The notes below the pieces were generated by a model. That model did not search any database, was not told the origin of the DNA, and was given only the letters and a program-made list of their open reading frames with translations. From contig NZ_CP159534.1 of assembly GCF_040529335.1 (NCBI RefSeq), forward strand, positions 2,728,001 to 2,792,000: a stretch of DNA of 64,000 nt. The letters are read 5' to 3'. The number at the start of each line of letters is the position of its first letter. Position 1 is the stretch's first letter. The position numbers and the translations under genes are program-made. Below are positions 42,876 through 51,207 of the stretch, piece by piece. This stretch comes from Streptomyces sp. HUAS MG91 (lineage in GTDB: Bacteria; Actinomycetota; Actinomycetes; Streptomycetales; Streptomycetaceae).

Positions 42876-45497
42876 ATGACCGCACCGCACGCGTACGACG
42901 GAGGCTCCGACATGGCGCAGGACCCGGCCGACACGGCACTGCCCACCCTCGTCCTCGTCGGCCACGGCATGGTCGGCCAGCGCTTCCTCGAAGCGGCCGC
43001 CGAGCGCGGGCTCACCGCGTCGCACCGGGTGGTCGTGCTGTGCGAGGAGCCGCGGCCCGCCTACGACCGCGTCCATCTGACCTCCTACTTCTCGGGCACC
43101 ACGCCCGAGGAGCTGTCCCTGACGGACCCGGGGTTCATCCAGCGGCACGGCATCGAGCTGCACGTCGGGGACCCGGCCGAGGCCGTCGACCGGGAGGCGC
43201 GGACGGTGCGCGCCCGCTCCGGGCTGACGGTCGCCTACGACACGCTGGTGCTCGCCACCGGCTCCTACCCCTTCGTGCCGCCGGTGCCCGGCAAGGACGC
43301 CACCGGCTGTTTCGTGTACCGGACCATCGAGGACCTGTACGCGATCGAGGAGTACGCGAAGAACAGCGCCGCGGTCGGTGCCGTGGTCGGCGGCGGGCTG
43401 CTCGGCCTGGAGGCGGCGGGCGCCCTGAAGGGGCTCGGCCTGGCGACGCACATCGTGGAGTTCGCGCCCCGGCTGATGCCCGTACAGGTCGACGAGGGCG
43501 GCGGCGCGGCGCTCCTGAGGACCATCGGGGACATGGGGCTCGACGTCCACACGGGCGTCGGCACGCAGGAGGTCGTCACGGACGCCGACGGCCGGGTCAC
43601 CGGCATGCGGCTGTCGGACGGCCGGGAGCTCGCCACCGACCTCGTGGTCTTCTCCGCCGGGGTCCGGCCGCGCGACCGGCTCGCGCGGGAATCGGGCCTG
43701 TCGGTGGGCGAGCGCGGCGGCATCGCGGTCGACGAGCAGTGCCGCACCAGCGACCCGGACGTCTACGCGATCGGCGAGTGCGCGCTCGCGAGCGACGGCC
43801 GGGTGTACGGGCTCGTGGCCCCCGGCTACGAGATGGCGCTCACCGCCGCCGACACCATCGCCGCCGCCAGCGCCGGCGCCACCGACGACATCGCCTCCGG
43901 CACCTCCCCGGCCGCCTTCACCGGCGCCGACCTGTCCACCAAGCTGAAGCTGCTCGGCGTGGACGTGGCCTCCTTCGGCGACGCGCACGGCACGGCCGAC
44001 GGCTGCCTCGACGTCGTCTACGCGGACGCCCGCTCGGGCACGTACAAGAAGCTCGTCATCGGCGGCGGGGGCGAGCTGCTCGGCGGCATCCTGGTGGGCG
44101 ACGCGGAGGCGTACGGCACGCTGCGCGCGTTCACCGGCACGGTGCCGCCGGTCGCGCCCGAGTCGCTGGTGCTCCCGGCAGGGGCGGGCGAGGCCGCGCG
44201 GCTCGGCCCCGAGGCGCTGCCCGACGACGCCGTCGTCTGCTCCTGCCACAACGTGACGAAGGGCGCCATCCGCGCCCACTCCACCCTGCCCGAGGTGAAG
44301 AAGTGCACCAAGGCCGGTACGGGGTGCGGCAGTTGCGTCAAGCTGATCGGGCAGCTGCTGCCGAAGAGCGGTGACGGCGGGCTGTGCGGCTGCTTCCGGC
44401 ACACCCGGCAGGAGCTGTACGAGATCGTGCGCGTCCGGCGCGTCACCGGCTTCGCCCAGCTGCTCGACGAGTACGGGCGGGAGGCGGCGCGCGGGGGCGA
44501 CGGCTGCGAGATCTGCAAGCCGGCGGTCGGTTCGGTCATCGCCTCGCTCGCGCCCTCGATCGGCGCGGACGGCCATGTCCTGGACGGCGAGCAGGCGGCC
44601 CTCCAGGACACCAACGACCACTTCCTCGCGAACCTGCAGAAGAACGGCTCGTACTCGGTCGTGCCGCGGATCCCCGGCGGCGAGATCACCCCGGAGAAGC
44701 TGATCGTGATCGGCGAGGTCGCCCGCGACTTCGGCCTCTACACGAAGATCACGGGCGGGCAGCGGATCGACCTGTTCGGCGCGCGGGTGGACCAACTGCC
44801 GATGATCTGGGCGCGGTTGGTGGACGCCGGGTTCGAGTCGGGGCACGCGTACGGCAAGTCGCTGCGCACGGTGAAGTCGTGCGTGGGGCAGAGCTGGTGC
44901 CGGTACGGGGTGCAGGACAGCGTGCGGATGGCGATCGACCTGGAGCTGCGCTACCGGGGCCTGCGCGCCCCGCACAAGCTGAAGTCGGCCGTCTCCGGGT
45001 GCGCCCGCGAGTGCGCCGAGGCCCAGTCGAAGGACTTCGGCGTCATCGCCACGGCCAACGGCTGGAACCTGTACGTGGGCGGCAACGGTGGCATGACACC
45101 TCGTCACGCCGACCTGCTGGCCCAGGACTTGAGCGACGCCGAGCTGATCCGGCTGATCGACCGCTTCCTGATGTTCTACATCCGCACCGCCGACCGGCTG
45201 GAGCGGACCTCGGTCTGGCTGGAGCGCGTCGAGGGCGGCCTGGACCATGTGCGGGACGTCGTCGTGCACGACTCGCTCGGCATCTGCGACGAGCTGGAGA
45301 CCCTGATGCGGGCCCATGTCGCGCACTACCGCGACGAGTGGGCGGACACCCTCGACGACCCCGAGCGGCTGGCCCGCTTCGTGTCGTTCGTGAACGCCCC
45401 CGGCACCCCCGACCCGACGATCCGCTTCGTGCCCGAGCGCGACCAGATCAAGCCCGAACTGCCGCTGATCCCCCTGGAAGGACTGGCTGTCCGATGA
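42876..45497 (+). CDS. nirB: Assimilatory nitrite reductase (NADH), large subunit
   Basis: Reduces nitrite to ammonium with NAD(P)H in the cytoplasm. 873 residues. FAD/NAD domain in residues 20-330 (VLVGHGMVGQRFLEAA, VGGGLLGLEAAGALKG). BFD-like [2Fe-2S] domain at about 445-490 (CSCHNVTKGAIR ... CTKAGTGCGSC). Sulfite/nitrite reductase ferredoxin-like half-domain, then the sirohaem/4Fe-4S site with Cys-x5-Cys (SCVGQSWC) and Cys-x3-Cys (GCAREC) at about 668-713. All cluster ligands are present. The stop overlaps the nirD ATG, so the two subunits are coupled. Start ATG 42876; a second in-frame ATG at 42912 is possible. Confidence 0.95.
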   Translation: MTAPHAYDGGSDMAQDPADTALPTLVLVGHGMVGQRFLEAAAERGLTASHRVVVLCEEPRPAYDRVHLTSYFSGTTPEELSLTDPGFIQRHGIELHVGDPAEAVDREARTVRARSGLTVAYDTLVLATGSYPFVPPVPGKDATGCFVYRTIEDLYAIEEYAKNSAAVGAVVGGGLLGLEAAGALKGLGLATHIVEFAPRLMPVQVDEGGGAALLRTIGDMGLDVHTGVGTQEVVTDADGRVTGMRLSDGRELATDLVVFSAGVRPRDRLARESGLSVGERGGIAVDEQCRTSDPDVYAIGECALASDGRVYGLVAPGYEMALTAADTIAAASAGATDDIASGTSPAAFTGADLSTKLKLLGVDVASFGDAHGTADGCLDVVYADARSGTYKKLVIGGGGELLGGILVGDAEAYGTLRAFTGTVPPVAPESLVLPAGAGEAARLGPEALPDDAVVCSCHNVTKGAIRAHSTLPEVKKCTKAGTGCGSCVKLIGQLLPKSGDGGLCGCFRHTRQELYEIVRVRRVTGFAQLLDEYGREAARGGDGCEICKPAVGSVIASLAPSIGADGHVLDGEQAALQDTNDHFLANLQKNGSYSVVPRIPGGEITPEKLIVIGEVARDFGLYTKITGGQRIDLFGARVDQLPMIWARLVDAGFESGHAYGKSLRTVKSCVGQSWCRYGVQDSVRMAIDLELRYRGLRAPHKLKSAVSGCARECAEAQSKDFGVIATANGWNLYVGGNGGMTPRHADLLAQDLSDAELIRLIDRFLMFYIRTADRLERTSVWLERVEGGLDHVRDVVVHDSLGICDELETLMRAHVAHYRDEWADTLDDPERLARFVSFVNAPGTPDPTIRFVPERDQIKPELPLIPLEGLAVR

Positions 45498-45922
45498 CCA
45501 CGGCTCCGATCGCCCCCGAGAAGACGACCGTCATGGTGGAACTGGAATTGGAACTGGGCCTGGAACTGGAACCGGGCCTGAACACCGACACCGAGACCGA
45601 CACCGCCGACTGGCTGACGGTGTGTGAACTGTCCCGCCTCACGCCGGGGCGCGGGGTCGCGGTGCTGCTGCCGGACGGCCGGCAGGCGGCGGTGTTCCTG
45701 TCCCGCTCCGGGCGGGTGCACGCCGTCGACAACACCGATCCGTTCACCGGCGCGGCCGTCCTCTCGCGCGGGCTGCTCGGCTCGGCGCGGGGCCGCCCGT
45801 TCGTGGCCTCGCCCCTGCTGAAGCAGCGCTTCGACCTGGAGTCGGGGCGCTGCCTGGACGACGACGGGGTCGCGGTGCGGGCGTATGCGGTGCGGGCGTC
45901 CGCGGTGCGACCCTCCGGCTGA
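45494..45922 (+). CDS. nirD: Nitrite reductase (NADH), small subunit
   Basis: A 142-residue Rieske-fold partner of NirB. Residues 40-125 follow the family: WLTVCELSRLTPGRGVAVLLPDG, VFLSRSGRVHAVDNTDPFTGA, PFVASPLLKQRFDLESGRC. The Cys and His ligands of true Rieske proteins are missing, as expected for NirD. The N-terminal 40 residues are an unusual acidic Leu-Glu repeat (ELELELGLELEPG), longer than in typical members, and the end repeats AVRAYAVRASAV. Both look like slippage expansions. The ATG overlaps the nirB stop. Confidence 0.9.
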   Translation: MTTAPIAPEKTTVMVELELELGLELEPGLNTDTETDTADWLTVCELSRLTPGRGVAVLLPDGRQAAVFLSRSGRVHAVDNTDPFTGAAVLSRGLLGSARGRPFVASPLLKQRFDLESGRCLDDDGVAVRAYAVRASAVRPSG

Positions 45923-45932
45923 CCTGGGGCAG

Positions 45933-45962
45933 TTGACCGTACGTTCCAGAAACCTCTAGGGT
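45933..45962 (+). promoter_or_regulatory. Promoter of the TetR gene, leaderless
   Basis: TTGACC (45933-45938), an 18-bp spacer and TAGGGT (45957-45962), then the GTG start exactly seven bases on. The best-formed leaderless promoter in the window. Confidence 0.65.
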
Positions 45963-45968
45963 CGCTCC

Positions 45969-46553
45969 GTGGCCAGGACCAAGGAATTCGACCCCGACGT
46001 CGCGTTGCAGGCGGCCGTGGAGCTGTTCCACGCGCGCGGTTACGAGGCGACGTCGATGGCGGACCTCGTCGACCGGCTCGGCATCGGACGGGCGAGCCTC
46101 TACGCGACGTTCGGCAGCAAGCACGAGCTGTACCTGAGGGCGATGGACCGGTACGCCGAGTCCACCGGCGCGGCCACCGTCGCCGAGCTGTCGGGGGACG
46201 GCCCGCCGCTGGCGGCCGTGCGCGGCCTGGTACGCCGGTTCGCGGCCGAGGCCACCGCGGGCGAACAGCGCCTGCTGGGCTGCCTGGTGACCAACACGGC
46301 GGCCGAACTGGGCCCGCACGACAGCCAGGCCGCGCGCCGCGTGGAGCGGTCCTGGGAGGAGATCGAGACGCTGCTGCACTCGGCGCTCGTCCGCGCACGC
46401 GCCAGGGGCGAGCTGCCCGCGGACCGCGACCCGCGCGCGCTCGCCCGGATGCTGCTCGTCCTGCTCCAGGGCATCCGGGTCACCGGCAAGGTCTCGCAGG
46501 ACCCGGCCCGGGTCCGCGACGCGGCCGAACAGGCCCTCACCCTGCTGGACTGA
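45969..46553 (+). CDS. TetR-family transcriptional regulator
   Basis: A 194-residue repressor. The helix-turn-helix is at residues 20-45: ALQAAVELFHARGYEATSMADLVDRLGIGRASLYATFGSKHELY. The remaining all-helical ligand domain resembles the AcrR-type group that responds to small organic molecules. It starts at the predicted transcription start and is followed after 65 bp by an SDR gene whose upstream region has a TGAAC-c-GTTCA palindrome. The pair probably forms a local switch in which the regulator controls the dehydrogenase. Confidence 0.9.
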   Translation: MARTKEFDPDVALQAAVELFHARGYEATSMADLVDRLGIGRASLYATFGSKHELYLRAMDRYAESTGAATVAELSGDGPPLAAVRGLVRRFAAEATAGEQRLLGCLVTNTAAELGPHDSQAARRVERSWEEIETLLHSALVRARARGELPADRDPRALARMLLVLLQGIRVTGKVSQDPARVRDAAEQALTLLD

Positions 46554-46588
46554 GCCTTTCACAGGCTCCTTTCCTGCTGCCTTAATAC

Positions 46589-46599
46589 TGAACCGTTCA
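46589..46599. promoter_or_regulatory. Candidate TetR operator upstream of the SDR gene
   Basis: TGAAC-C-GTTCA is a perfect 11-bp palindrome, part of a longer TGAATGAACGGTTCA on the minus strand. It abuts a -10-like TAATAC at 46584-46589. Confidence 0.45.
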
Positions 46600-46618
46600 T
46601 TCAAGAAAGAGGTTCGTC

Positions 46619-47386
46619 ATGTCCCGCAACCGCTTCTCCGGCAAGACCGCTCTCGTCACCGGCGCCGGTTCCGGTCTCGGCCGGGCCGTCGCGCTGGCCC
46701 TCGCCACGGAGGGCGCGAACGTGGTCGTGGCGGGCCGTACGCCCGGCCCCCTGGCGGAGACCGTCGCCCTCGTCGAGGCGGCGGGCGGCACCGCGCTCGC
46801 GCACCCGGCCGACGTCCGCAGCGCCGAGGACATGCGGGCCCTCGTCCGCACGGCCGTCGAACGGTTCGGCTCGCTGGACGTGGCGGTGAACAACGCGGGC
46901 GTCTTCCGCGGCGGCGCGCCCGTCGCCGATCTGCCGGCCGACGACTGGCGGACGCTGCTCGACGTCAACGTCACGGGGGTCCTGTACGCGCTCCAGGCCC
47001 AGGTCGCCCGGATGCGCGGCCAGGAATCGGGCGGGGCGATCGTCAACATCGCCTCGAACATCGGCCCGCACCGCACCCAGCCCGGCGTCACCGCGTACGG
47101 CGCCGCCAAGGCCGCCGTCTCCGCGCTCACCCGCGGCGCCGCCCTCGACCACATCGCCGACGGTGTCCGGATCAACGCGGTGAGCCCGGGGGCCTCCGCC
47201 ACCTCGATGTCGTTGCGGCCGGGCGAGACGGAGGCCGAGCGGGAGATCCGGATGAAGGCCGAATCCCCGCTGGGCCGGGTCTCCGCCACCGCCGAAGTGG
47301 CTGCCGCCGTGCTCTATCTGGCCTCGGACGACGCCGCGTCGGTGGTGGGCGCGGACTTGGTGATCGACGGCGGCGCGGCCGCCTGA
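46619..47386 (+). CDS. Short-chain dehydrogenase/reductase (classical SDR)
   Basis: A 255-residue NAD(P)-dependent oxidoreductase. Cofactor motif TGAGSGLGRAVALAL (residues 13-27), NNAG at about 93, the catalytic Ser strand IVNIASNIG and Tyr-x3-Lys in YGAAKAAV (about 160-167), SPGAS after it. AAGAAAGAGG precedes the ATG at 46619. Quinone, alcohol or xenobiotic carbonyl substrates are possible. Regulation by the preceding TetR protein is likely. Confidence 0.9.
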   Translation: MSRNRFSGKTALVTGAGSGLGRAVALALATEGANVVVAGRTPGPLAETVALVEAAGGTALAHPADVRSAEDMRALVRTAVERFGSLDVAVNNAGVFRGGAPVADLPADDWRTLLDVNVTGVLYALQAQVARMRGQESGGAIVNIASNIGPHRTQPGVTAYGAAKAAVSALTRGAALDHIADGVRINAVSPGASATSMSLRPGETEAEREIRMKAESPLGRVSATAEVAAAVLYLASDDAASVVGADLVIDGGAAA

Positions 47387-47401
47387 ACCCCGGGCGCGCG
47401 T

Positions 47402-47430
47402 CTCGTCGTGGCTGGTCGCGCAGTTCCCCA
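47402..47430 (+). repeat. Dispersed 3'-end repeat, copy G (truncated)
   Basis: CTCGTCGTGGCTGGTCGCGC followed by AGTTCCCC, after which the usual GCGCCCC is lost. Between the convergent SDR and sugar-permease genes. Confidence 0.8.
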
Positions 47431-47437
47431 CCGGCCG

Positions 47438-48292
47438 TCAGTCGATTCCGGAGCGTTCCACCCCTGCCACGATCCAGCGCTGGAACAGCAGGAAGACCAG
47501 GAGCAGCGGCACGATCGACACGGCCGCCGCGATGAACAGTTCATGCAGCCGCACCACTTGGGACGTGGTGAACGAGGACAGCGCCACCTGCACCGTCCAC
47601 GCGTTCCGGTCCTGCCCGATGACCAGCGGCCACAGGAAGGAGTTCCAGGCGCCGATGAAGACGATCGTGCCGACGGCGGCGAAGACGGGCCGCGCGTTCG
47701 GCACGACCACACGCCAGTATGTGCGCCAGTACCCGAGCCCGTCGACATGCGCCGCGTCCTCCAACTCCCGCGGGAATCCCAGGAAGTACTGCCGGAAGAC
47801 GAAGCACGCGAACGCCGAGAACAGGGTCGGCACGATGAGGCCGCGCAGCGTCGAGACCCAGCCGAGCGACGAGACCAGCACGAAGGTCGGGACGAAGGTG
47901 ACGGCCGCCGGGACCATGAGGGTGCCCAGGATCGCGTAGAACACCTTGTTCGCGTGCCGGTACGGGATGCGGGCGAGACCGTACCCGGCGAGGGACGCGA
48001 GCAGCACCGTACCCACGGTCGTGGCGACCGCGATCAGCGCGGAGTTGAGCAGCGAGCGCAGGAAGGGCACGGAGCTGTCGTCGAACAGCTCGCCCAGGTT
48101 GCCCCACTGGATGTGCGACGGGAAGAACGTCCAGTCGGGCGAGGTGATGTCCTCCTCGCGCGCCAGGCCGTTGCGGACCAGGAGGTAGAAGGGGATCAGG
48201 AAGAGCAGCGCGAGCGCCACGAGCAGGGCGAGCCGCACGGCGCGCCCCGCCCGGACGAGGGCGTCGTCCCGCACACGGGTGGCACCGGCCAT
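47438..48292 (-). CDS. Sugar ABC transporter permease, MalG-like
   Basis: A 284-residue inner-membrane subunit with six helices. The EAA loop that contacts the ATPase reads ELEDAAHVDGLGYWRTYWRVVVPNARP (about residues 180-206). N-terminal RVRDDALVRAGRAVRLALLVALALLFLIPFYLL is the first helix. It follows the MalF-like gene with a one-base overlap (TGATG), so the operon order is binding protein, MalF-like, MalG-like. No ATPase gene is present, so a shared MsiK-type ATPase elsewhere is expected, as for many Streptomyces sugar importers. Confidence 0.92.
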   Translation of the reverse strand: MAGATRVRDDALVRAGRAVRLALLVALALLFLIPFYLLVRNGLAREEDITSPDWTFFPSHIQWGNLGELFDDSSVPFLRSLLNSALIAVATTVGTVLLASLAGYGLARIPYRHANKVFYAILGTLMVPAAVTFVPTFVLVSSLGWVSTLRGLIVPTLFSAFACFVFRQYFLGFPRELEDAAHVDGLGYWRTYWRVVVPNARPVFAAVGTIVFIGAWNSFLWPLVIGQDRNAWTVQVALSSFTTSQVVRLHELFIAAAVSIVPLLLVFLLFQRWIVAGVERSGID

Positions 48293-49215
48293 CAGCCGGC
48301 CTCCTTCCTGCCGAGCCCGAACCAGCGCGCCTGCCCCACCGTGACGACCGCGATGATCAGGGCGAGCAGCACGGCACCGGCGCTGCCGAGGCCAAGGTTC
48401 TGCCCCTGGCCGAGGGCCGTGTAGTAGAGGTAGACGAGCGGCGGGCGGGCGTAGGGCGGATAACCGCGGGCGTCGGAGAGCAGGTTGTAGAACTCGTCGA
48501 AGGCCTGGAAGGCGTTGATGACGAGGAGCAGGACGACCGCCACGGAGGTGGCCCGCAGCTGCGGGAACGTGATGTGCCGGAACACCTGCCAGCCGGGGCG
48601 CGCGCCGTCGACGGCCGCCGCCTCGTACAGCGTCGGGCTGATGCGCTGGAGTCCGGCGAGGAACAGGATCATGTAGAAGCCCGCCTGGAGCCACAGCCGT
48701 ACGGTGACGATGACGAGCCAGTACCAGGGCGGATCGGTGGTCGACAGCCAGGCGACCTGGTCCACGCCCACGTAACCGAGCAGGGTGTTGGCGAGCCCGA
48801 AGCGCACCCCGTTGAAGATCGACATCTTCCAGATCAGGGCGGCGACGACGTAACTGCACGCGGCGGGCAGGAAGAACACCGACCGGAAGAACGCCTGTGC
48901 GCGCCGCAGCCGGTTCACCATGAGGGCGAGGGCGAGCGAGGCGGCGTACGTGGCCGGCACGATGAAGAGGGTGAAGACGCAGAACGTCCACAGGCTGCTC
49001 GTGAAGGCGTCGTCCTTGAGCAGCGCCGTGTAGTTGTCGAGCCCGACGAAGGTGTCGGGCGTGACGGTGTTGTGCGCGTCGAAGAAGCTGAGCCAGACGC
49101 TCCAGCCGAGCGGGACGTACGTGAAGACGAGCAGCCCGAGGACGGACGGGCCGACGAACACCCAGAACCACAACGCCCGGTTGCGCTCGCGGAGTCGGCC
49201 TGCCGTGCGGGTCAC
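48292..49215 (-). CDS. Sugar ABC transporter permease, MalF-like
   Basis: A 307-residue permease with six helices (first at about 16-36, FWVFVGPSVLGLLVFTYVPL). The EAA loop is LYEAAAVDGARPGWQVFRHITFPQLR (about residues 205-230). The GTG at 49215 overlaps the stop of the binding-protein gene by four bases (GTGA) and its stop overlaps the MalG-like ATG. Forms the channel heterodimer with that protein. Confidence 0.92.
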   Translation of the reverse strand: MTRTAGRLRERNRALWFWVFVGPSVLGLLVFTYVPLGWSVWLSFFDAHNTVTPDTFVGLDNYTALLKDDAFTSSLWTFCVFTLFIVPATYAASLALALMVNRLRRAQAFFRSVFFLPAACSYVVAALIWKMSIFNGVRFGLANTLLGYVGVDQVAWLSTTDPPWYWLVIVTVRLWLQAGFYMILFLAGLQRISPTLYEAAAVDGARPGWQVFRHITFPQLRATSVAVVLLLVINAFQAFDEFYNLLSDARGYPPYARPPLVYLYYTALGQGQNLGLGSAGAVLLALIIAVVTVGQARWFGLGRKEAG

Positions 49216-50471
49216 TTCTTCTTCACGCGGTCGAGCTCCGCCGACACCTTCCGTACGACCTTCCTCAGCTCGGTGTCCGGGTTCGCGCCGCTCTTGATGA
49301 TGCGGTTGAGGGCGTCCTGGTAGGCGGTCTGCGCGGCCGGTGTCCACAGCAGCGGCTGGGCGAAGCCGTGGTCGGTGGTGTAGCGGACCGCGTCGGCCGC
49401 CGCGCCCTCGCGCAGCGCCGCCGCCTTCTTGGCGAGCGAGATCCGCGCCGGGATGTGGAAGCCGTACTTCAGCGCGAAGTCCTCCTGGTAGTCGGTGCGG
49501 TCGACCCACAGCCACTTCAGATAGTCCTTGCCCGCCTGCTGGTGCTTGCTGCGGGTGGAGACGGCGGCGGCGTACGCGCCGACCGGCACGGACGGCTTGC
49601 CCCGCGCCCCGTCCTTGGGGAACGGCAGCACTCCGAAGTCGTCGCCGAGCGCCTTCTGGACGGCGGGCAGCGCCCACAGGCCCGACCACTGCATGGCGGT
49701 GAGCCCCTGGGTGAACGCCGACGGGTCGGACCAGTCCGCGGGCGCGCCGAGCAGCAGGGACTTGTCGGTGTAGAGGCGGCGGATCTTGCCGAGGGCGCGG
49801 GCGGCGGCCGGGTCGTCGAAGCCGACCGCGCCGTCCTCGGTGACGAGTTCGAGCCCGGCGGCGTAGAGCGGGGTGCCGCCGAGGACGCCGGCGCCCGCGT
49901 CGTTGCCGAGGAAGAGCCCCTTGACCTTGCTGTTCGTCAACTTCCCTGCCGCATCGACGAGTTCATCGAGGGTGGCGGGCGGCTTCACGCCCGCGTCGTC
50001 GAGCAGGCTCTTGCGGTAGAAGAGCATCTGCATGTCGATGACCTGCGGGATGCCCCAGATCTTGCCGTCGTACCGCTTCGGGGCGAGGACGGCCTGGTTG
50101 AAGTCGTCCTCGACACCCTTGAGCAGGTCGGTGACGTCGGCGACCTGCTTGCCCTGGATCATGTCCAGGCTCGGTCCGTTGACCTCGAAGACGTCGGGCC
50201 CCGAGTCGGTGAGCAGGGCGGCGGCGGTCTGCTGGTCGTAGTTGCCGGGGCGCCACTGGACGCTGACGCTCGCCTTCCCGTACGCCGCCGCGTACTTCTT
50301 CACCGCCTGCTCGGTGCCCTGCTCGCCGTACTGGTGGTACCACTGCGACAGCTTCGGCCCGCCCTTCGAACCGCCGCCGTCGCGCCCGGTGTTGGATCCG
50401 CACGCACTGAGCAGACCCAGCGCGGAGCTCGCGGCTCCGGTGGCGAGCAGTCCCCTGCGGCTGATGGTCAT
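49212..50471 (-). CDS. Sugar ABC transporter solute-binding lipoprotein
   Basis: A 419-residue extracellular binding protein. The leader RRGLLATGAASSALGLLSAC ends in a lipobox (LSAC, Cys24) and has twin Arg (SRRGLLATG), so it may be exported by Tat and lipidated. The mature part is a family 1 fold: GPDVFEVNGPSLD, IPQVIDMQMLFYRKSLLDDAGV and TAMQWSGLWALPAV. The sugar cannot be predicted from the sequence. First gene of the importer operon. No regulator gene lies beside it. Confidence 0.92.
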   Translation of the reverse strand: MTISRRGLLATGAASSALGLLSACGSNTGRDGGGSKGGPKLSQWYHQYGEQGTEQAVKKYAAAYGKASVSVQWRPGNYDQQTAAALLTDSGPDVFEVNGPSLDMIQGKQVADVTDLLKGVEDDFNQAVLAPKRYDGKIWGIPQVIDMQMLFYRKSLLDDAGVKPPATLDELVDAAGKLTNSKVKGLFLGNDAGAGVLGGTPLYAAGLELVTEDGAVGFDDPAAARALGKIRRLYTDKSLLLGAPADWSDPSAFTQGLTAMQWSGLWALPAVQKALGDDFGVLPFPKDGARGKPSVPVGAYAAAVSTRSKHQQAGKDYLKWLWVDRTDYQEDFALKYGFHIPARISLAKKAAALREGAAADAVRYTTDHGFAQPLLWTPAAQTAYQDALNRIIKSGANPDTELRKVVRKVSAELDRVKKK

Positions 50472-50758
50472 CGCGGGTGTCCCCCTGTCCGTTGCGGATG
50501 GCTGCGCTGTGAGCCCGTCGGCCCCAACGATCAACCATGCAGCGCAATTACGACAGAGGCACTACGGCGGCGTGTCGCCGTCGGCGCCGGGCGTGCAAGT
50601 CGGTCAGGCTTGCGAATACTCAGCGTCTCCTGAGAGATCATCAGGGGCAATGACGTGCAGTCGCACTGAGGCTGGGGCGCCAACGAGGACCGGACGGCCG
50701 CCGAGGAGCGGCGGCAGAGGGGCGCGGGGAGGCAGTCGGCGGTGACGTCGCAGGGCGG
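50472..50758. other. Promoter region of the importer operon
   Basis: About 290 bp upstream of the binding-protein gene. Lower GC around 50520-50570 (minus strand GTCGTAATTGCGCTGCATGG) marks the likely promoter. No clear operator palindrome was found. Confidence 0.4.
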
Positions 50759-50866
50759 GTGTACGTGTCCACCCTTGGCGTGGAGGGCGACGCCGGCGTC
50801 GGCATGGAGGACGGCAAGCTGGTGATCGGCGCGGACGTGGCCGATACGTTCGACTCGTTGTTCTAG
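50759..50866 (+). pseudogene. C-terminal remnant of an unidentified gene
   Basis: A 35-codon frame (VYVSTLGVEGDAGVGMEDG, then KLVIGADVADTFDSLF) with coding-like composition and conserved-looking acidic end, but no ribosome site and no N-terminal part in any frame upstream. It reads as the tail of a deleted gene. The family is not recognised. Confidence 0.35.
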
Positions 50867-50972
50867 TGCACAGGAGGTTCTGGTGCACCGGAACAGGAAT
50901 GGCGCGCCCGCCGCTCGCCACGACGAGGCCCCTCGTCCCACGCACCCGTACACACAGAGGAGTTGATCCACC

Positions 50973-51203
50973 ATGCCGGGAACGGTTCCGGTACCGCTGA
51001 CCTGCGAGGTCCCCGAGGGCCGGCAGGCGGCGCCGCCCGAGGAGGCCGGCGCGCCGCAAGCCGCCTTCGTGGCCCCGCATGTCGCTTCGCGCGGCTCGGG
51101 ATTCATGCCGAACGTCACCGTGACCGGATCGGTCCGTGAGGACGGCTTTCCGCGAACCGTCCGGCCGGCCGGACCGAGCGGCACCGGCCAAGGGGAGGAC
51201 TGA
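50973..51203 (+). CDS. Short LpqN/LpqT-like fragment or small protein
   Basis: A 76-residue frame with a good ribosome site (GAGGAG) and ATG at 50973. VPVPLTCEVPEGRQAAPPEE, AAFVAPHVASRGSGFMPNVTVTGSV read like the first strands of LpqN/LpqT-type domains, where 140 or more residues are usual. The frame then ends in low-complexity sequence (RPAGPSGTGQGED). It is probably an N-terminal fragment or a shortened homologue. The next gene starts four bases later with its own AGGGGAGG, so both are read from one mRNA. Confidence 0.5.
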   Translation: MPGTVPVPLTCEVPEGRQAAPPEEAGAPQAAFVAPHVASRGSGFMPNVTVTGSVREDGFPRTVRPAGPSGTGQGED

Positions 51204-51207
51204 CGCG

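Noticed and set aside
41184..45326. 1380-codon frame covering the flavocytochrome and nirB antisense
   Set aside because: Only the last 481 codons look like a protein. The rest is antisense to nirB.
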